Source: Sulfurisoma sediminicola
GTDB lineage: Bacteria > Pseudomonadota > Gammaproteobacteria > Burkholderiales > Rhodocyclaceae
Reading direction: 5' to 3'
DNA length: 64,000 bases
NCBI RefSeq assembly: GCF_003865015.1
Contig: NZ_BHVV01000008.1
Span: forward strand, 186,001-250,000
Positions 19,706 to 28,834 of this stretch are shown here, one piece after another. Under the pieces are notes generated by a model. The model was not told the DNA's origin. It saw nothing but the letters and a program-made list of their open reading frames with translations, and did not search any database. How positions within the stretch are numbered: position 1 is the first letter of the stretch; the number at the start of each line of letters is the position of its first letter. Position numbers and translations under genes: made by a program.

Positions 19706-21177
19706 AGACCCCGGCCACCCAGGCGATCCTGCGCCTGAACGAGTTGCGCGAGATGGAGCGCCGCCACGCCGGCGATACGCTGATGGAACGTGCCGGTGCG
19801 GCCGCCGCCGAGGTCGCGGCCGCGCTGCTGGCCGGTGCGACGTCACCGCCCCTGATCGTCTGCGGCCCCGGCAACAACGGCGGCGACGGCTTCGTCGTCG
19901 CACGCCTGCTGCAGGCGCGCAGCTTCGCGCCGGTCGTGGTTTTCGCGGGGGACGCCGCGCGGCTGCCGACCGACGCGGCTGCCGCCCATGCCACCTGGCT
20001 CGCTGCCGGCGGTCGTTGCCTAGACGGCATCCCCGACCGGGCCTTCGGCCTGGCCATCGACGCGCTGTTCGGCATCGGACTCACCCGCCCGCTCGAGGGC
20101 CGCCACGCCGATCTCGTCGCCCGTCTCAACGCCCTCGCCTGCCCGGTGCTGGCGCTCGACATTCCCAGCGGCCTCGATTCGGAGACCGGCCGCATCCTCG
20201 GCTGCGCGGTGCATGCCGACCATACCGCCAGCTTCATCGGGCTGAAGCCCGGCCTGCTCACCGGCGCGGGTCCCGACCACTGCGGCGAAATCAGCGTGCA
20301 CGAACTCGAACTGCAGATTGCGGCGAGCGGGGCGACCGTGGCGCCCGAACTCTTCGCCTCCCGGCTGCGACCGCGCCGCCATGACAGCCACAAGGGCAGC
20401 TACGGCTCCGCCGCCATCCTCGGCGGCGCCCCCGGCATGGCCGGTGCCGCGTTGCTGGCCGGCCATGCCGCGCTCAAGCTCGGAAGCGGTCGTGTCTATG
20501 TGGGCATGATCGAACGCCTCGCCGTCGATCCGGCGCAGCCCGAACTGATGCTGCGCACGCCGGACGACGCACTGCGGCTCGCGACGGCGCTCGCCGTCGG
20601 CCCCGGCCTCGGCCAGTCCGATGCGGCGCTCGCGTTGCTGCGCCAAGCGCTCGCCACGGATCTGCCGGTGGTTTTCGACGCCGACGCATTGAATCTGCTT
20701 GCCGCCCATCCGGTGCTGTTCAAGCAACTCGCCCGCCGCCGCGCGCCGACGCTGCTGACGCCCCATCCGGCCGAAGCGGCACGCCTGCTCGCGACGACCA
20801 CCGACGCGGTGCAGGCCGACCGCCTCGGCCACGCACTCGATCTGGCCCGGCTCACGCGCGCGCATGTCGTGCTCAAGGGCTGCGGCAGCGTGATCGCGGC
20901 GCCACCCGACCAAGACTCGGGACGCTGGTGGATCAATACCACAGGCAACGCCGGGCTCGCCACGGCCGGCAGCGGCGACGTCCTCACGGGTATCGCCGTC
21001 GCACTGCTTGCGCAGGGTTGGCCAGCCGATTCGGCACTGCTCGCAGCCGTGCATCTGCACGGCGCAGCCGCCGACGAACTGGCCGAACGGCTTGGCGGCA
21101 ACATCGGCATCGTCGCCGGCGACCTGATCGACGCGGCCCGTGACATTTTCAACCGCTGGATCGCCGCCACGCATTGA
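19702..21177 (+). CDS. nnr: bifunctional NAD(P)H-hydrate epimerase/dehydratase
   Basis: 491 aa. The N-terminal YjeF domain (about 1-215) has CGPGNNGGDGFVVARLL, DALFGIGLTRP and DIPSGLDSETG; it epimerises damaged NAD(P)HX. The C-terminal ADP-dependent dehydratase (about 230-490) has HKGSYGSAAILGGAPGMAG, LTPHPAEAARLL and the catalytic GSGDVLTG. It repairs hydrated NAD(P)H in the cytoplasm. The start overlaps the stop of the cyclic-di-GMP receptor gene, though a functional link is not expected. Confidence 0.95.
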   Translation: MKTPATQAILRLNELREMERRHAGDTLMERAGAAAAEVAAALLAGATSPPLIVCGPGNNGGDGFVVARLLQARSFAPVVVFAGDAARLPTDAAAAHATWLAAGGRCLDGIPDRAFGLAIDALFGIGLTRPLEGRHADLVARLNALACPVLALDIPSGLDSETGRILGCAVHADHTASFIGLKPGLLTGAGPDHCGEISVHELELQIAASGATVAPELFASRLRPRRHDSHKGSYGSAAILGGAPGMAGAALLAGHAALKLGSGRVYVGMIERLAVDPAQPELMLRTPDDALRLATALAVGPGLGQSDAALALLRQALATDLPVVFDADALNLLAAHPVLFKQLARRRAPTLLTPHPAEAARLLATTTDAVQADRLGHALDLARLTRAHVVLKGCGSVIAAPPDQDSGRWWINTTGNAGLATAGSGDVLTGIAVALLAQGWPADSALLAAVHLHGAAADELAERLGGNIGIVAGDLIDAARDIFNRWIAATH

Positions 21178-21187
21178 TGTCCCGCCG

Positions 21188-22057
21188 ATGACCGATAGCG
21201 CGCCCGTCCGCGGCATCGCCCTGATGCTGGCGGCACTGCTCTGCTTCGCCCTGCTCGACGCCACCAGCAAACACCTGTCGCAGACCTTCTCGGTGCCGCT
21301 TCTGGTGTGGGCGCGCTACACCTTCCATTTCCTGCTGATGGTGGTCTTCCTCGCGCCGTCCCGCCGCAGCCGACTTCTGGCCACCACGCGCCCCGCGCTG
21401 CAAGTGGTGCGCGCCCTGCTGCTGGTAGGCGTCACCGGCTTCGCCATGGCGGCCTTCCGCATCATGCCGCTGGCCGAGACCACCGCCCTGCTGTTCATCA
21501 CCCCGCTGTTCGTCGCACTGCTGGCCGGGCCGATGCTCGGCGAGAAGGTCGGCGCAGTGCGCTGGAGTGCAGTGGCCGCGGGCTTCGCCGGCATGCTGCT
21601 GATCGCCCGCCCCGGCGGCGCGCTGGTCGGCCAGGGCATCGCACTTTGCCTGACGGGGGCCGCCTGTTACGCGCTCTACCAGATCCAGACGCGCCAGCTC
21701 TCGCCGACCGAAGACACCGTGACCATGCTCTTCTACACGGCGCTGGTCGGCACCGTCGCCATGAGCCTGGCCCTGCCCTGGATCTGGGGCGGACCGACCC
21801 CCACTTGGCTCGAGGCGCTGATGATCGCCTCGCTCGGCATCTTCGGCGGCACCGGCCATTTCCTGCTGATCGCCGCCTACCGCCATGCCACGGCCTCGAC
21901 GCTGGCGCCGCTCGGCTATGTGCAACTGATCTGGGCGACGCTGCTTGGCTGGCTCGTCTACGACGCCCTGCCCGATGCCCTCAGCTTCGCCGGCATGGCC
22001 GTCATCGCCGGCTCGGGCATTCTGCTCGCCTGGCACGCGCGCCCCGGAACACGGTAG
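21188..22057 (+). CDS. EamA/DMT-family transporter
   Basis: 289 aa with about ten TM segments in two EamA repeats. The start MTDSAPVRGIALMLAALLCF is 10 nt after the nnr stop. Conserved LLDATSKHLSQ in TM1, MPLAETTALLFITPLFVALL in TM3-4 and YVQLIWATLLGWLVYDALPD in TM9 are typical of the drug/metabolite transporter superfamily. Substrate unknown. Confidence 0.85.
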   Translation: MTDSAPVRGIALMLAALLCFALLDATSKHLSQTFSVPLLVWARYTFHFLLMVVFLAPSRRSRLLATTRPALQVVRALLLVGVTGFAMAAFRIMPLAETTALLFITPLFVALLAGPMLGEKVGAVRWSAVAAGFAGMLLIARPGGALVGQGIALCLTGAACYALYQIQTRQLSPTEDTVTMLFYTALVGTVAMSLALPWIWGGPTPTWLEALMIASLGIFGGTGHFLLIAAYRHATASTLAPLGYVQLIWATLLGWLVYDALPDALSFAGMAVIAGSGILLAWHARPGTR

Positions 22058-22089
22058 GATATGAGCCATCGGTTCGCCCGGAGGGAAAG

Positions 22090-23025
22090 ATGAACGAGGG
22101 GAAAAAATACCGTCTGGTCACCCGCAGCGACTTCGACGGCCTCGTCTGCGCCGTGCTGCTCAACCAGCTCGACCTGATCGACGACATCAAGTTCGTCCAT
22201 CCCAAGGACATGCAGGACGGCAAGGTCGAGATCAGCAGTCGCGACATCACCACCAACCTGCCCTACGTGCCGGGCGTGCACCTCGCCTTCGATCACCATT
22301 CCTCCGAGACCATCCGCAACCCCGGCGAGCGTCCCGAGCACATCATCTATCCCGACGCGCCCTCCGCGGCACGCGTGGTGTATGAGCACTACGGCGCCAT
22401 GAACCGCTTCCCCGCCGCGTTCACCGAAATGATGCTCGCCGTCGACAAGGGCGACTCGGCGCAATTCACGCGCGAGGACGTGCTCAACCCGAAGGGCTGG
22501 GTGCTGCTCAACTTCCTGATGGACGCGCGCACCGGCCTCGGCCGCTTCCGCGACTTCCGCATCAGCAACTACCAGCTGATGATGGATCTGATCAAGTACT
22601 GCCGCGACCACGGCATCGCCGACATTCTCGCCCTGCCCGACGTCAAGGAGCGCGTAGACCTCTATTTCGAGCACGACGCCAGGGCCAGGGACCAGATCAG
22701 GCGCTGCGCCACGGTGCACAAGAACCTCGTCGTGCTCGACCTGCGCAACGAGGAGACCATCTACGCCACCAACCGCTTCGTGATCTACGCCCTCTTCCCC
22801 GAGGCCAACATCTCCATCCACGTCATGTGGGGCCTGCAGAAGCAGAACACCGTCTTCGCCACGGGCAAGTCCATCCTCAACCGCACGTCGATGACCAACA
22901 TCGGCGAACTCATGCTCGAGTACGGCGGCGGCGGCCACGAGAACGCCGGCACCTGCCAGGTCGGCAACGACGAGGCGGCGGCCAGACTCGCCGAGATCAT
23001 CGCGAGAATCAACACCGACGGCTGA
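22090..23025 (+). CDS. DHH-family phosphoesterase (exopolyphosphatase/nanoRNase-like)
   Basis: 311 aa; GGAGGGAAAG precedes the ATG. Motifs in order: TRSDFDGLVCAVLL (DxD-type metal site), DITTNLPYVPG, FDHHSSE (DHH) near residue 65 and the DHHA1 signature GGGGHENAGT near the C terminus. The family cleaves phosphodiester or phosphoanhydride bonds with Mn2+. Members of this branch are usually annotated as exopolyphosphatase-related, and the true substrate is uncertain. A repeat element separates it from nadC. Confidence 0.82.
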   Translation: MNEGKKYRLVTRSDFDGLVCAVLLNQLDLIDDIKFVHPKDMQDGKVEISSRDITTNLPYVPGVHLAFDHHSSETIRNPGERPEHIIYPDAPSAARVVYEHYGAMNRFPAAFTEMMLAVDKGDSAQFTREDVLNPKGWVLLNFLMDARTGLGRFRDFRISNYQLMMDLIKYCRDHGIADILALPDVKERVDLYFEHDARARDQIRRCATVHKNLVVLDLRNEETIYATNRFVIYALFPEANISIHVMWGLQKQNTVFATGKSILNRTSMTNIGELMLEYGGGGHENAGTCQVGNDEAAARLAEIIARINTDG

Positions 23026-23032
23026 CAGCAAT

Positions 23033-23130
23033 GCCCCCCCACGCTCACCTTCCAACACGGCGAGGGCCCCGCCTTCGTTCGTTGTCCCCCACGGGGGGGC
23101 GCATGCCCCCATGGGGCGGCCCGGCGGAGG
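23033..23130 (+). repeat. GC-rich intergenic repeat, copy 2 (carries SD of nadC)
   Basis: Same family as copy 1, with CCCCCCCACGCTCAC, a longer variable spacer, GTTGTCCCCCACGGG, GGGGCGCATGCCCCC and ATGGGGCGGCCCGGCGGAGG. The terminal GGAGG (23126-23130) lies just before the nadC GTG. Confidence 0.85.
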
Positions 23131-23134
23131 CATA

Positions 23135-23983
23135 GTGGATTTCCCGCTGCAAATCGCCGCCGAGATCGAACGCAACGTGCTCGCGGCGCTGGCCGAGGAC
23201 ATCGGCGGCGGCGACCTCACGGCGCTGCTCGCTACCGTCGGCCGCCGCGCCGCCGGCACCGTGGTGAGCCGCGAGGATGCGGTGCTCGCGGGCTGCGACT
23301 GGTTCGAGTCGAGCTTCCGCCACCTCGACCCCGACGTGCGCATCTCCTGGTCCGCCGACGACGGCGAGCGCATCGCCGCCGGCCAGGTGCTGTGCGAAAT
23401 CGACGCCGACACCCGCGCCCTGCTCACCGCCGAGCGCACGGCGCTCAACTTCCTGCAGCTGCTCTCCGGCACCGCGACGATCACCCGCCGCTATGTCGAT
23501 GCCGTCGCCGGCACCGGCGCCCGCATCGTCGATACCCGCAAGACCCTGCCGGGCCTGCGCATCGCGCAGAAGTACGCGGTGCGTTGCGGCGGCGGCACCA
23601 ACCACCGCCTCGGTCTCTACGACGGCATCCTGATCAAGGAGAACCACATCATGGCCGCCGGCGGCATCACGGCGGCGTTCACCCGGGCGCGAACCCTGGC
23701 GTGCGATGGCGTCTTCATCCAGGTCGAGGTGGAGACGCTGGAGCAGCTGGCCGAAGCGCTCGACGCCGGCGCCGCCCTGATCCTGCTCGACAACATGAAC
23801 CTGGCGCAGATGCGCCAGGCCGTCGGACTCACCGCCGGACGTGCCCAGCTCGAGGCTTCGGGCGGCGTCAACCTCGAGACGGTGCGGGCGATCGCCGAAA
23901 CCGGCGTCGATCGTATTTCGATCGGTGCCCTGACCAAGGACGTCCGCGCCATCGATCTGTCGCTGCGTCATGTCGAGCAGTAA
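23135..23983 (+). CDS. nadC: nicotinate-nucleotide pyrophosphorylase (quinolinate phosphoribosyltransferase)
   Basis: 282 aa from GTG at 23135. GGAGG supplied by the repeat is 4 nt upstream, and translation upstream would run through repeat sequence. It converts quinolinate and PRPP to nicotinate mononucleotide in NAD synthesis. Signatures: ALAEDIGGGDLTALL, LTAERTALNFLQLLSG, DTRKTLPGLRIAQKYAVRCGG, HRLGLYDGILIKENH and ASGGVNLETVR. Length is normal for NadC. Confidence 0.96.
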   Translation: MDFPLQIAAEIERNVLAALAEDIGGGDLTALLATVGRRAAGTVVSREDAVLAGCDWFESSFRHLDPDVRISWSADDGERIAAGQVLCEIDADTRALLTAERTALNFLQLLSGTATITRRYVDAVAGTGARIVDTRKTLPGLRIAQKYAVRCGGGTNHRLGLYDGILIKENHIMAAGGITAAFTRARTLACDGVFIQVEVETLEQLAEALDAGAALILLDNMNLAQMRQAVGLTAGRAQLEASGGVNLETVRAIAETGVDRISIGALTKDVRAIDLSLRHVEQ

Positions 23984-23998
23984 CAACGCATTCTTTGC

Positions 23999-24004
23999 TA
24001 GAAT
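23999..24004 (+). promoter_or_regulatory. -10 box of the tRNA-Ser promoter
   Basis: TAGAAT lies 36 nt before the tRNA; the same GCTAGAATCCG occurs before tRNA-Arg at 55168. No good -35 at 17 nt. The leader between it and the tRNA contains the inverted repeat CTCGCCCC-T-GGGGCGAG (24015-24031). Confidence 0.5.
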
Positions 24005-24039
24005 CCGCGCCTCTCTCGCCCCTGGGGCGAGACCACCGC

Positions 24040-24130
24040 GGAGAGGTGGATGAGCGGTTTAAGTCGCACGCCTGGAAAGCGTGTTTAGGTGAATAACCTA
24101 ACGAGGGTTCGAATCCCTCCCTCTCCGCCA
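24040..24130 (+). tRNA. tRNA-Ser(GGA)
   Basis: 91 nt with encoded CCA. Acceptor GGAGAGG pairs perfectly with CCTCTCC. The anticodon arm CACGC-CTGGAAA-GCGTG gives anticodon GGA, and a long variable arm (about 24087-24102) identifies a class II serine tRNA. The T arm contains GGGTTCGAATCCC. Confidence 0.97.
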
Positions 24131-24148
24131 CAGACACGGCCTGCGGGC

Positions 24149-25729
24149 ATGCCATTACCCGAATGCTTCCGGCGCCTGCTCGGGCAGTGCGTCGCCGTCG
24201 GCACGGTGCTGCTGCTCGTCAGCGGCTGCGCCGGCCTCCCCACCGACATCGAGCGCAAGGAATCCCGCGCGCTGACCGATACCGAGACCACGCGCCTCGG
24301 CCAGGCCAGCGTTTCCTTGCGGCAGGCACACCCGGACGAAAGCGGCTTCCGCCTGCTGCGCAGCGGCGTCGACGCCCTGCTCGCACGCCTCGTGCTGGCC
24401 GAGGCGGCACAGCGCTCGCTCGACGTTCAGTACTACATCTGGCACGACGACCTGACCGGCCGCCACTTCGCCAACGCCCTGCTGCGCGCGGCGGATCGCG
24501 GCGTGCGGGTGCGCGTCCTCCTCGACGACGTCGGCGTGAAGCCGAAGGACGAGGTGCTGCTGAGCCTGACGGCCCATCCCAACATCGAGATCCGCCTGTT
24601 CAATCCGGTCGCCTCGCGCAGTTTCCGCAGCCTGAGTGCGATCGGCGACTTGCCGCGGGTGAACCGGCGCATGCACAACAAGGCCGTCATCGCCGACAAC
24701 CAGGTGGCGATCCTCGGCGGGCGCAACATCGGTGACGAATACTTTGGCGCCCACGGCGAAGTCGCCTTCGGCGATCTCGACGTGCTGACCATCGGTGCCG
24801 GGGTCAAGGACGTTTCGGCGGCATTCGATCGCTTCTGGAATTCCCAGGTCGTGTTCCCGGTCGCCGCATTGACGGGAAACGAGGCGGACAGCGCCGGCCT
24901 CGTCGCACTGCGCGCGAAATTGAAGGTCTTCGTCGAGGAACAGCGCGACAGTCGCTACGTGACCGCGGCCAAGGCCGATCTGGCCGTCAGGCTCGCGGCA
25001 GGCAGCGAAGGCATGTTCTGGGGCAAGGCCCATGTGCTGTTCGATGATCCGGACAAGATCGCCCGGCCGCCCGCGGCGACCGAGGGGCGACTGCTGCCGC
25101 AACTCGGCCGTTTCCGCTCGTCGATACGCGAGTCGCTGCTGATCGTCTCGCCCTACTTCGTCCCCGGCGAGGCCGGCGTGACCTGGTTGCGCGCACTGGT
25201 GGCCCGCGGCGTGCGCGTGACCGTCCTAACCAACTCACTTGCCGCGACCGACGTCGGCATCGTGCACGCCGGCTACCAGCGCTACCGCGACGCGTTGCTC
25301 GAAGGCGGCATCCGGCTGTACGAGCTCAAGCCCGAAGCGATCGAACACGGGCGGGCGACGGAACGGAAGGGCAGCCTGAGCGGCTCGCGCGCCTCCCTGC
25401 ACGCCAAGACCTTCGTCTTCGACCGTAAATCCGTATTCATCGGCTCGCTGAATCTGGACCCGCGTTCCATCGAACTCAACACGGAGATCGGCGTGGTCTG
25501 CGAAAGCGCGCCACTTGCCGAGGAACTCGGCGGCACCCTGGAACGGAACCTGGACAGCATCGCCTGGCGGCTCGAACGCAGCGTCGAGGCTTCCGGCGAC
25601 GCCCGCATCGTCTGGGTCGAGAAGACCGCCGAAGGCGAGCGGCGCCATGCCGAAGAACCCGGGGTGAGCGAATGGCGCCGGTTTTCCTTGTGGTTCCTCG
25701 GCCTGTTGCCGATCGAATCGCAACTCTAG
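24149..25729 (+). CDS. phospholipase D-family cardiolipin synthase, ClsC-like lipoprotein
   Basis: 526 aa; ATG at 24149 chosen because upstream codons lie in the tRNA. The N terminus has a lipobox-type signal LLLVSGCAG, so it is likely lipid-anchored. There are two HKD motifs: MHNKAVIADNQVAILGG near residue 180 and LHAKTFVFDRKSVFIGS near residue 415, each with the following Asn-Asp/Asn-Leu segment. The architecture matches E. coli ClsC (YmdC), which condenses phosphatidylglycerol and phosphatidylethanolamine to cardiolipin. No ymdB partner is nearby. Confidence 0.88.
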   Translation: MPLPECFRRLLGQCVAVGTVLLLVSGCAGLPTDIERKESRALTDTETTRLGQASVSLRQAHPDESGFRLLRSGVDALLARLVLAEAAQRSLDVQYYIWHDDLTGRHFANALLRAADRGVRVRVLLDDVGVKPKDEVLLSLTAHPNIEIRLFNPVASRSFRSLSAIGDLPRVNRRMHNKAVIADNQVAILGGRNIGDEYFGAHGEVAFGDLDVLTIGAGVKDVSAAFDRFWNSQVVFPVAALTGNEADSAGLVALRAKLKVFVEEQRDSRYVTAAKADLAVRLAAGSEGMFWGKAHVLFDDPDKIARPPAATEGRLLPQLGRFRSSIRESLLIVSPYFVPGEAGVTWLRALVARGVRVTVLTNSLAATDVGIVHAGYQRYRDALLEGGIRLYELKPEAIEHGRATERKGSLSGSRASLHAKTFVFDRKSVFIGSLNLDPRSIELNTEIGVVCESAPLAEELGGTLERNLDSIAWRLERSVEASGDARIVWVEKTAEGERRHAEEPGVSEWRRFSLWFLGLLPIESQL

Positions 25730-25745
25730 GCCCGCAGCCCATCCC

Positions 25746-26420
25746 GTGAAGACCGCGCTCGCCATCCTCGCCGCCACCACCGTCCTGGTGTTGTTGCTGA
25801 TTCTGGCCGCGCCGGACCGACCTGCGCCCGCCGCCGCAGATCTGCCCTGGCAGATCGAGGTCCAGCCCGACGGTACCTCCCGGGTGTTCGGACTGACGCT
25901 GGGGCGCGGCACCCTCGCCGACGCCCGCGCCCGCTTCGGCCCGGAGCCGCAGGTCGCAATCGTCACGGCGCCGGGCGAGGCCGGCTCGCTCGAGGCCTAT
26001 TTCGAAACGGTTTCGCTCGGCTTTTTCACCGGCAAGATGGTCGTGACGCTGGAGGTGGCGCAGGACGCCGTCGAACGCATGCGCACCCGCGCCGCCAAGA
26101 CCGAGCACATGGAAAGCATCACGCGCAAGGCGACGCTGGCCGCCGCGGATCGCGAGTTCGCCGACCGTGCGCCGATCCGGGCGATCGCCTTCGTTCCCTC
26201 GGCCCACCTCGAGGAGGCGACCATCCTCGAGCGCTTCGGCCAGCCGGCCGAGCGCCTGCGCGACGGCGAGCACGTGGAGCATTTTCTCTACCCGGCCAAG
26301 GGTCTCGACGTGATCCTGGATCGCAAGGGCAAGGAAGTGCTGCAGTACGTGGCCCCGCGCGACTTCGCCCGGCTGCGCGAACCCTTGACGGCGCCGCGCG
26401 CCAACCCCGACGCCCCCTAG
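25746..26420 (+). CDS. hypothetical membrane-anchored protein
   Basis: 224 aa from GTG, 16 nt after clsC and probably co-transcribed. One hydrophobic N-terminal segment (about 4-24, ALAILAATTVLVLLLILAA) is an anchor or signal. The remainder is soluble and acidic-basic mixed, with VFGLTLGRGTLADARARFG and a related second segment ATILERFGQPAERL, suggesting two SmpA/BamE-like or related small repeats. No motif of known catalytic function was recognised. Confidence 0.7.
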   Translation: MKTALAILAATTVLVLLLILAAPDRPAPAAADLPWQIEVQPDGTSRVFGLTLGRGTLADARARFGPEPQVAIVTAPGEAGSLEAYFETVSLGFFTGKMVVTLEVAQDAVERMRTRAAKTEHMESITRKATLAAADREFADRAPIRAIAFVPSAHLEEATILERFGQPAERLRDGEHVEHFLYPAKGLDVILDRKGKEVLQYVAPRDFARLREPLTAPRANPDAP

Positions 26421-26598
26421 CGCCGAAGCGTCCCGCGGCAGCAGCGGGATGGCGCTTCAGGCAGCCAGCATGACTTTTCCCGCCATATTCCGCCGTTACG
26501 ATCTGGCGCCGTCTGGTAATATGCCGCTGGGTAAATGTCCTGCGGCACTCAGTCCGCAGGCTTGAATCGCTCCGACCGGCCAAGGGGAGTTTGATCGT

Positions 26599-26736
26599 AT
26601 GCTGTTCATTCTTTATTACATCGTCGCCATCGCGGTGCTCATCCTGCACTTCACCGGCGTGCTCGCCCGCTACAATGTCGAATGGCTGGTGCTGGTGCTG
26701 GCAGTGACCGTCTTCCCCGCCGTCATCTACCTCTAG
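26599..26736 (+). CDS. small two-TM membrane peptide, 45 aa
   Basis: A short frame with AAGGGGAG at 26582-26589, nine nt before the ATG. The product is almost wholly hydrophobic: FILYYIVAIAVLILHFTGVL, a short polar turn ARYNVEW, then a second helix LVLVLAVTVFPAVIYL. It is too short for most gene callers but is well supported by ribosome site and composition. Its TAG and the TAG of the convergent methyltransferase gene share the palindrome CTAG (26733-26736). The 178 nt before it contain an imperfect inverted repeat (about 26428-26460) and no other gene. Confidence 0.65.
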   Translation: MLFILYYIVAIAVLILHFTGVLARYNVEWLVLVLAVTVFPAVIYL

Positions 26737-27365
26737 GCTTTCGGGCCGCCAGGCCGCCGGGCTACAAAGTCGATAAGGGCCGAACGGCCCTTGTGGCCGG
26801 CGCCCTCTTCGAGCAGGTCCTCGTGCTCGTGCAAATCCAGGACTTCCCAGTCGCCGAACGCCGCGCGTAGCAGTTCGGCCGTATACAGGTTTTCGACCGC
26901 CGACGGTCCGCCGGTGCGGTATTCGAGCTGCTTCGGCGTATAGCCCTGCATCAGCAGCAGGCCACCCGGCTTGACGGCCGCCTTGATGCGCCCGAAGAGC
27001 AGCTCGCGCTCGGCCGGGCCGACGAACTGCACGAAGATCGCCACCACCAGGTCGAAAGGGACCGGAGCCTCCCAGCGCAGCACGTCGGCGAGGACGAAAT
27101 CGACCGAGACCTGGCGGCTGGTGGCGAGGCGCCTCGCCTTGTGCAGGCCGACGGGCGATATCTCCACGGCCGTGACGGCAAGGCCCTCTTCGGCGAGAAA
27201 GACGCTGTTGCGCCCTTCGCCGTCGGCGACCGCCAGTGCAGTCCAGCCCGGCTGCAAGCGGTCTTTCTGCGACGCGAGGAACTTGTTGGGCGCCGTGCCG
27301 AAAAGGTAGTCCTCGCCTGCCCCGGCGTAGCGGCCGGACCAGACCGCTTCCTGGTCGATCTTCAC
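26733..27365 (-). CDS. SAM-dependent class I methyltransferase, TehB/TPMT-like
   Basis: 210 aa from GTG overlapping the thrC stop (GTGA). It begins with WSGRYAGAGEDYLFGTAPNKFL, a feature of TehB/thiopurine-methyltransferase-like proteins. The SAM loop is degenerate (ALAVADGEGRNSVFLAEEG instead of the common DxGxGxG), followed by VTAVEISPVGL and the post-strand-4 segment DLVVAIFVQF. It may methylate a thiol, metalloid or small molecule. Coupling to thrC is positional only. Confidence 0.8.
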   Translation of the reverse strand: MKIDQEAVWSGRYAGAGEDYLFGTAPNKFLASQKDRLQPGWTALAVADGEGRNSVFLAEEGLAVTAVEISPVGLHKARRLATSRQVSVDFVLADVLRWEAPVPFDLVVAIFVQFVGPAERELLFGRIKAAVKPGGLLLMQGYTPKQLEYRTGGPSAVENLYTAELLRAAFGDWEVLDLHEHEDLLEEGAGHKGRSALIDFVARRPGGPKA

Positions 27366-28795
27366 GAGCAGTGGCGAACGACGAAGTCCTTGACCGCTTG
27401 CGCATCCGCCTTCATCACCTCGACGCGCTGCGGCAGGTTCTCGATGCCGTCGAAGTCCCTGGGCCGTACCGGATCACGGCCCAGGGCCTCCTGGATGGTC
27501 TCGGCGAACTTCACCGGCTGTGCGGTCTCGAGCACGATCATCGGGATGCCCGCCTCGCGATGCTCGCGCGCGACCTTGACGGCATCGGCCGTGTGGGTGT
27601 CGATCATCAGCTGGTGCTGTTCCCACAAATCGCGGATGGTGGCAAGGCGGTCGGCATGGACGCTCTTGCCCGAGACGAAGCCGAACCCCGGCAGCTTCGC
27701 CATATGTGGCGTGCCGCGCAGGTCGAAGCTGCCACCGGCATCGACTTTCGACCACAGCTCGCGCACCACGGACGGGTCGCGGCCGACCAGGTCGAAGATG
27801 AAGCGTTCGAAGTTCGAGGCCTTGGAAATGTCCATCGAGGGACTCGACGTGACCCAGGTGTCGGCGGTGCCGCGCGGGCGATAGACGCCGCTGCGGAAGA
27901 ACTCGTCGAGCACGTCGTTCTCGTTGGTCGCCAGCACCAGCCGCGCGATCGGCAGGCCCATCATGCGCGCGACGTGGCCGGCGCAGATGTTGCCGAAGTT
28001 GCCCGAGGGCACGGCGAATGACACTTTCTCGTCATTACTGCTTGTCGCCGCAAAATATCCCTTGAAGTAATAGACGATCTGCGCCAGAACCCGCGCCCAG
28101 TTGATCGAGTTGACGGCGCCGATCTTGTATTGCGCCTTGAAGGCGGCGTCGTTGGAGACGGCCTTCACGATGTCCTGGCAGTCGTCGAACATGCCCTCGA
28201 TGGCGATGTTGAAAATGTTCGGGTCCTGCAGCGAATACATCTGCGCGCGCTGGAAGGCCGACATCAGGCCATTGGGCGAGAGCATGAAGACGCGCACGCC
28301 CTGCTTGCCGCGCATCGCGTATTCGGCCGCCGAGCCGGTGTCGCCCGAGGTGGCGCCGAGGATGTTGATGCTTTCCTTGCGCTTGGCCAGCACGTACTCG
28401 AACAGGTTGCCGAGCAGCTGCATCGCCATGTCCTTGAAGGCGAGCGTCGGGCCATTGGAGAGTTCGAGCAGAAAGAAGCCGGGCTCGACCGTGGTCAGCG
28501 GCGTGATGTCGGTGGCATCGCGACCCGGCCGGCAATGCTTGTAGACATTGGCCGAATAGGTGCGGTCGGCGAGCGACTTCAGGTCGCAGGCCGGAATGTC
28601 GTCGACGAACTTCTGCAATATCTTCAGCGCCAGCGCCGAATACGGCAGTTCGCGCCATTCGGCAAGCTCGGCCGCGCTGACCTGCGGGTAGCTTTCAGGC
28701 AGATAGAGGCCGCCATCGGGGGCGAGGCCGCCGAGGAGGATGTCGGAGAAGGCGGGCGACGGCCCGGCGGTGCCGCGGGTGGAGAGGTAACGCAT
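27362..28795 (-). CDS. thrC: threonine synthase
   Basis: 477 aa, full length for the long bacterial form. It makes threonine from O-phosphohomoserine with PLP. It begins MRYLSTRGTAGPSPAFSDIL; the PLP lysine is in NGPTLAFKDMAMQLLG near residue 118; the phosphate loop is ATSGDTGSAAE and the substrate segment VPSGNFGNICAG. It is the downstream member of alaA-hom-thrC, with a membrane-protein gene inserted between hom and thrC. Confidence 0.96.
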   Translation of the reverse strand: MRYLSTRGTAGPSPAFSDILLGGLAPDGGLYLPESYPQVSAAELAEWRELPYSALALKILQKFVDDIPACDLKSLADRTYSANVYKHCRPGRDATDITPLTTVEPGFFLLELSNGPTLAFKDMAMQLLGNLFEYVLAKRKESINILGATSGDTGSAAEYAMRGKQGVRVFMLSPNGLMSAFQRAQMYSLQDPNIFNIAIEGMFDDCQDIVKAVSNDAAFKAQYKIGAVNSINWARVLAQIVYYFKGYFAATSSNDEKVSFAVPSGNFGNICAGHVARMMGLPIARLVLATNENDVLDEFFRSGVYRPRGTADTWVTSSPSMDISKASNFERFIFDLVGRDPSVVRELWSKVDAGGSFDLRGTPHMAKLPGFGFVSGKSVHADRLATIRDLWEQHQLMIDTHTADAVKVAREHREAGIPMIVLETAQPVKFAETIQEALGRDPVRPRDFDGIENLPQRVEVMKADAQAVKDFVVRHCS

Positions 28796-28834
28796 GGTGA
28801 TCGCTGTGGCAGGTTTGCGGGGTTGCGAAGGGTA

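Noticed and set aside
26421-26598. Imperfect inverted repeat after the hypothetical gene as a terminator
   Set aside because: The stem has unpaired bases and no U-run follows, so termination is not supported.
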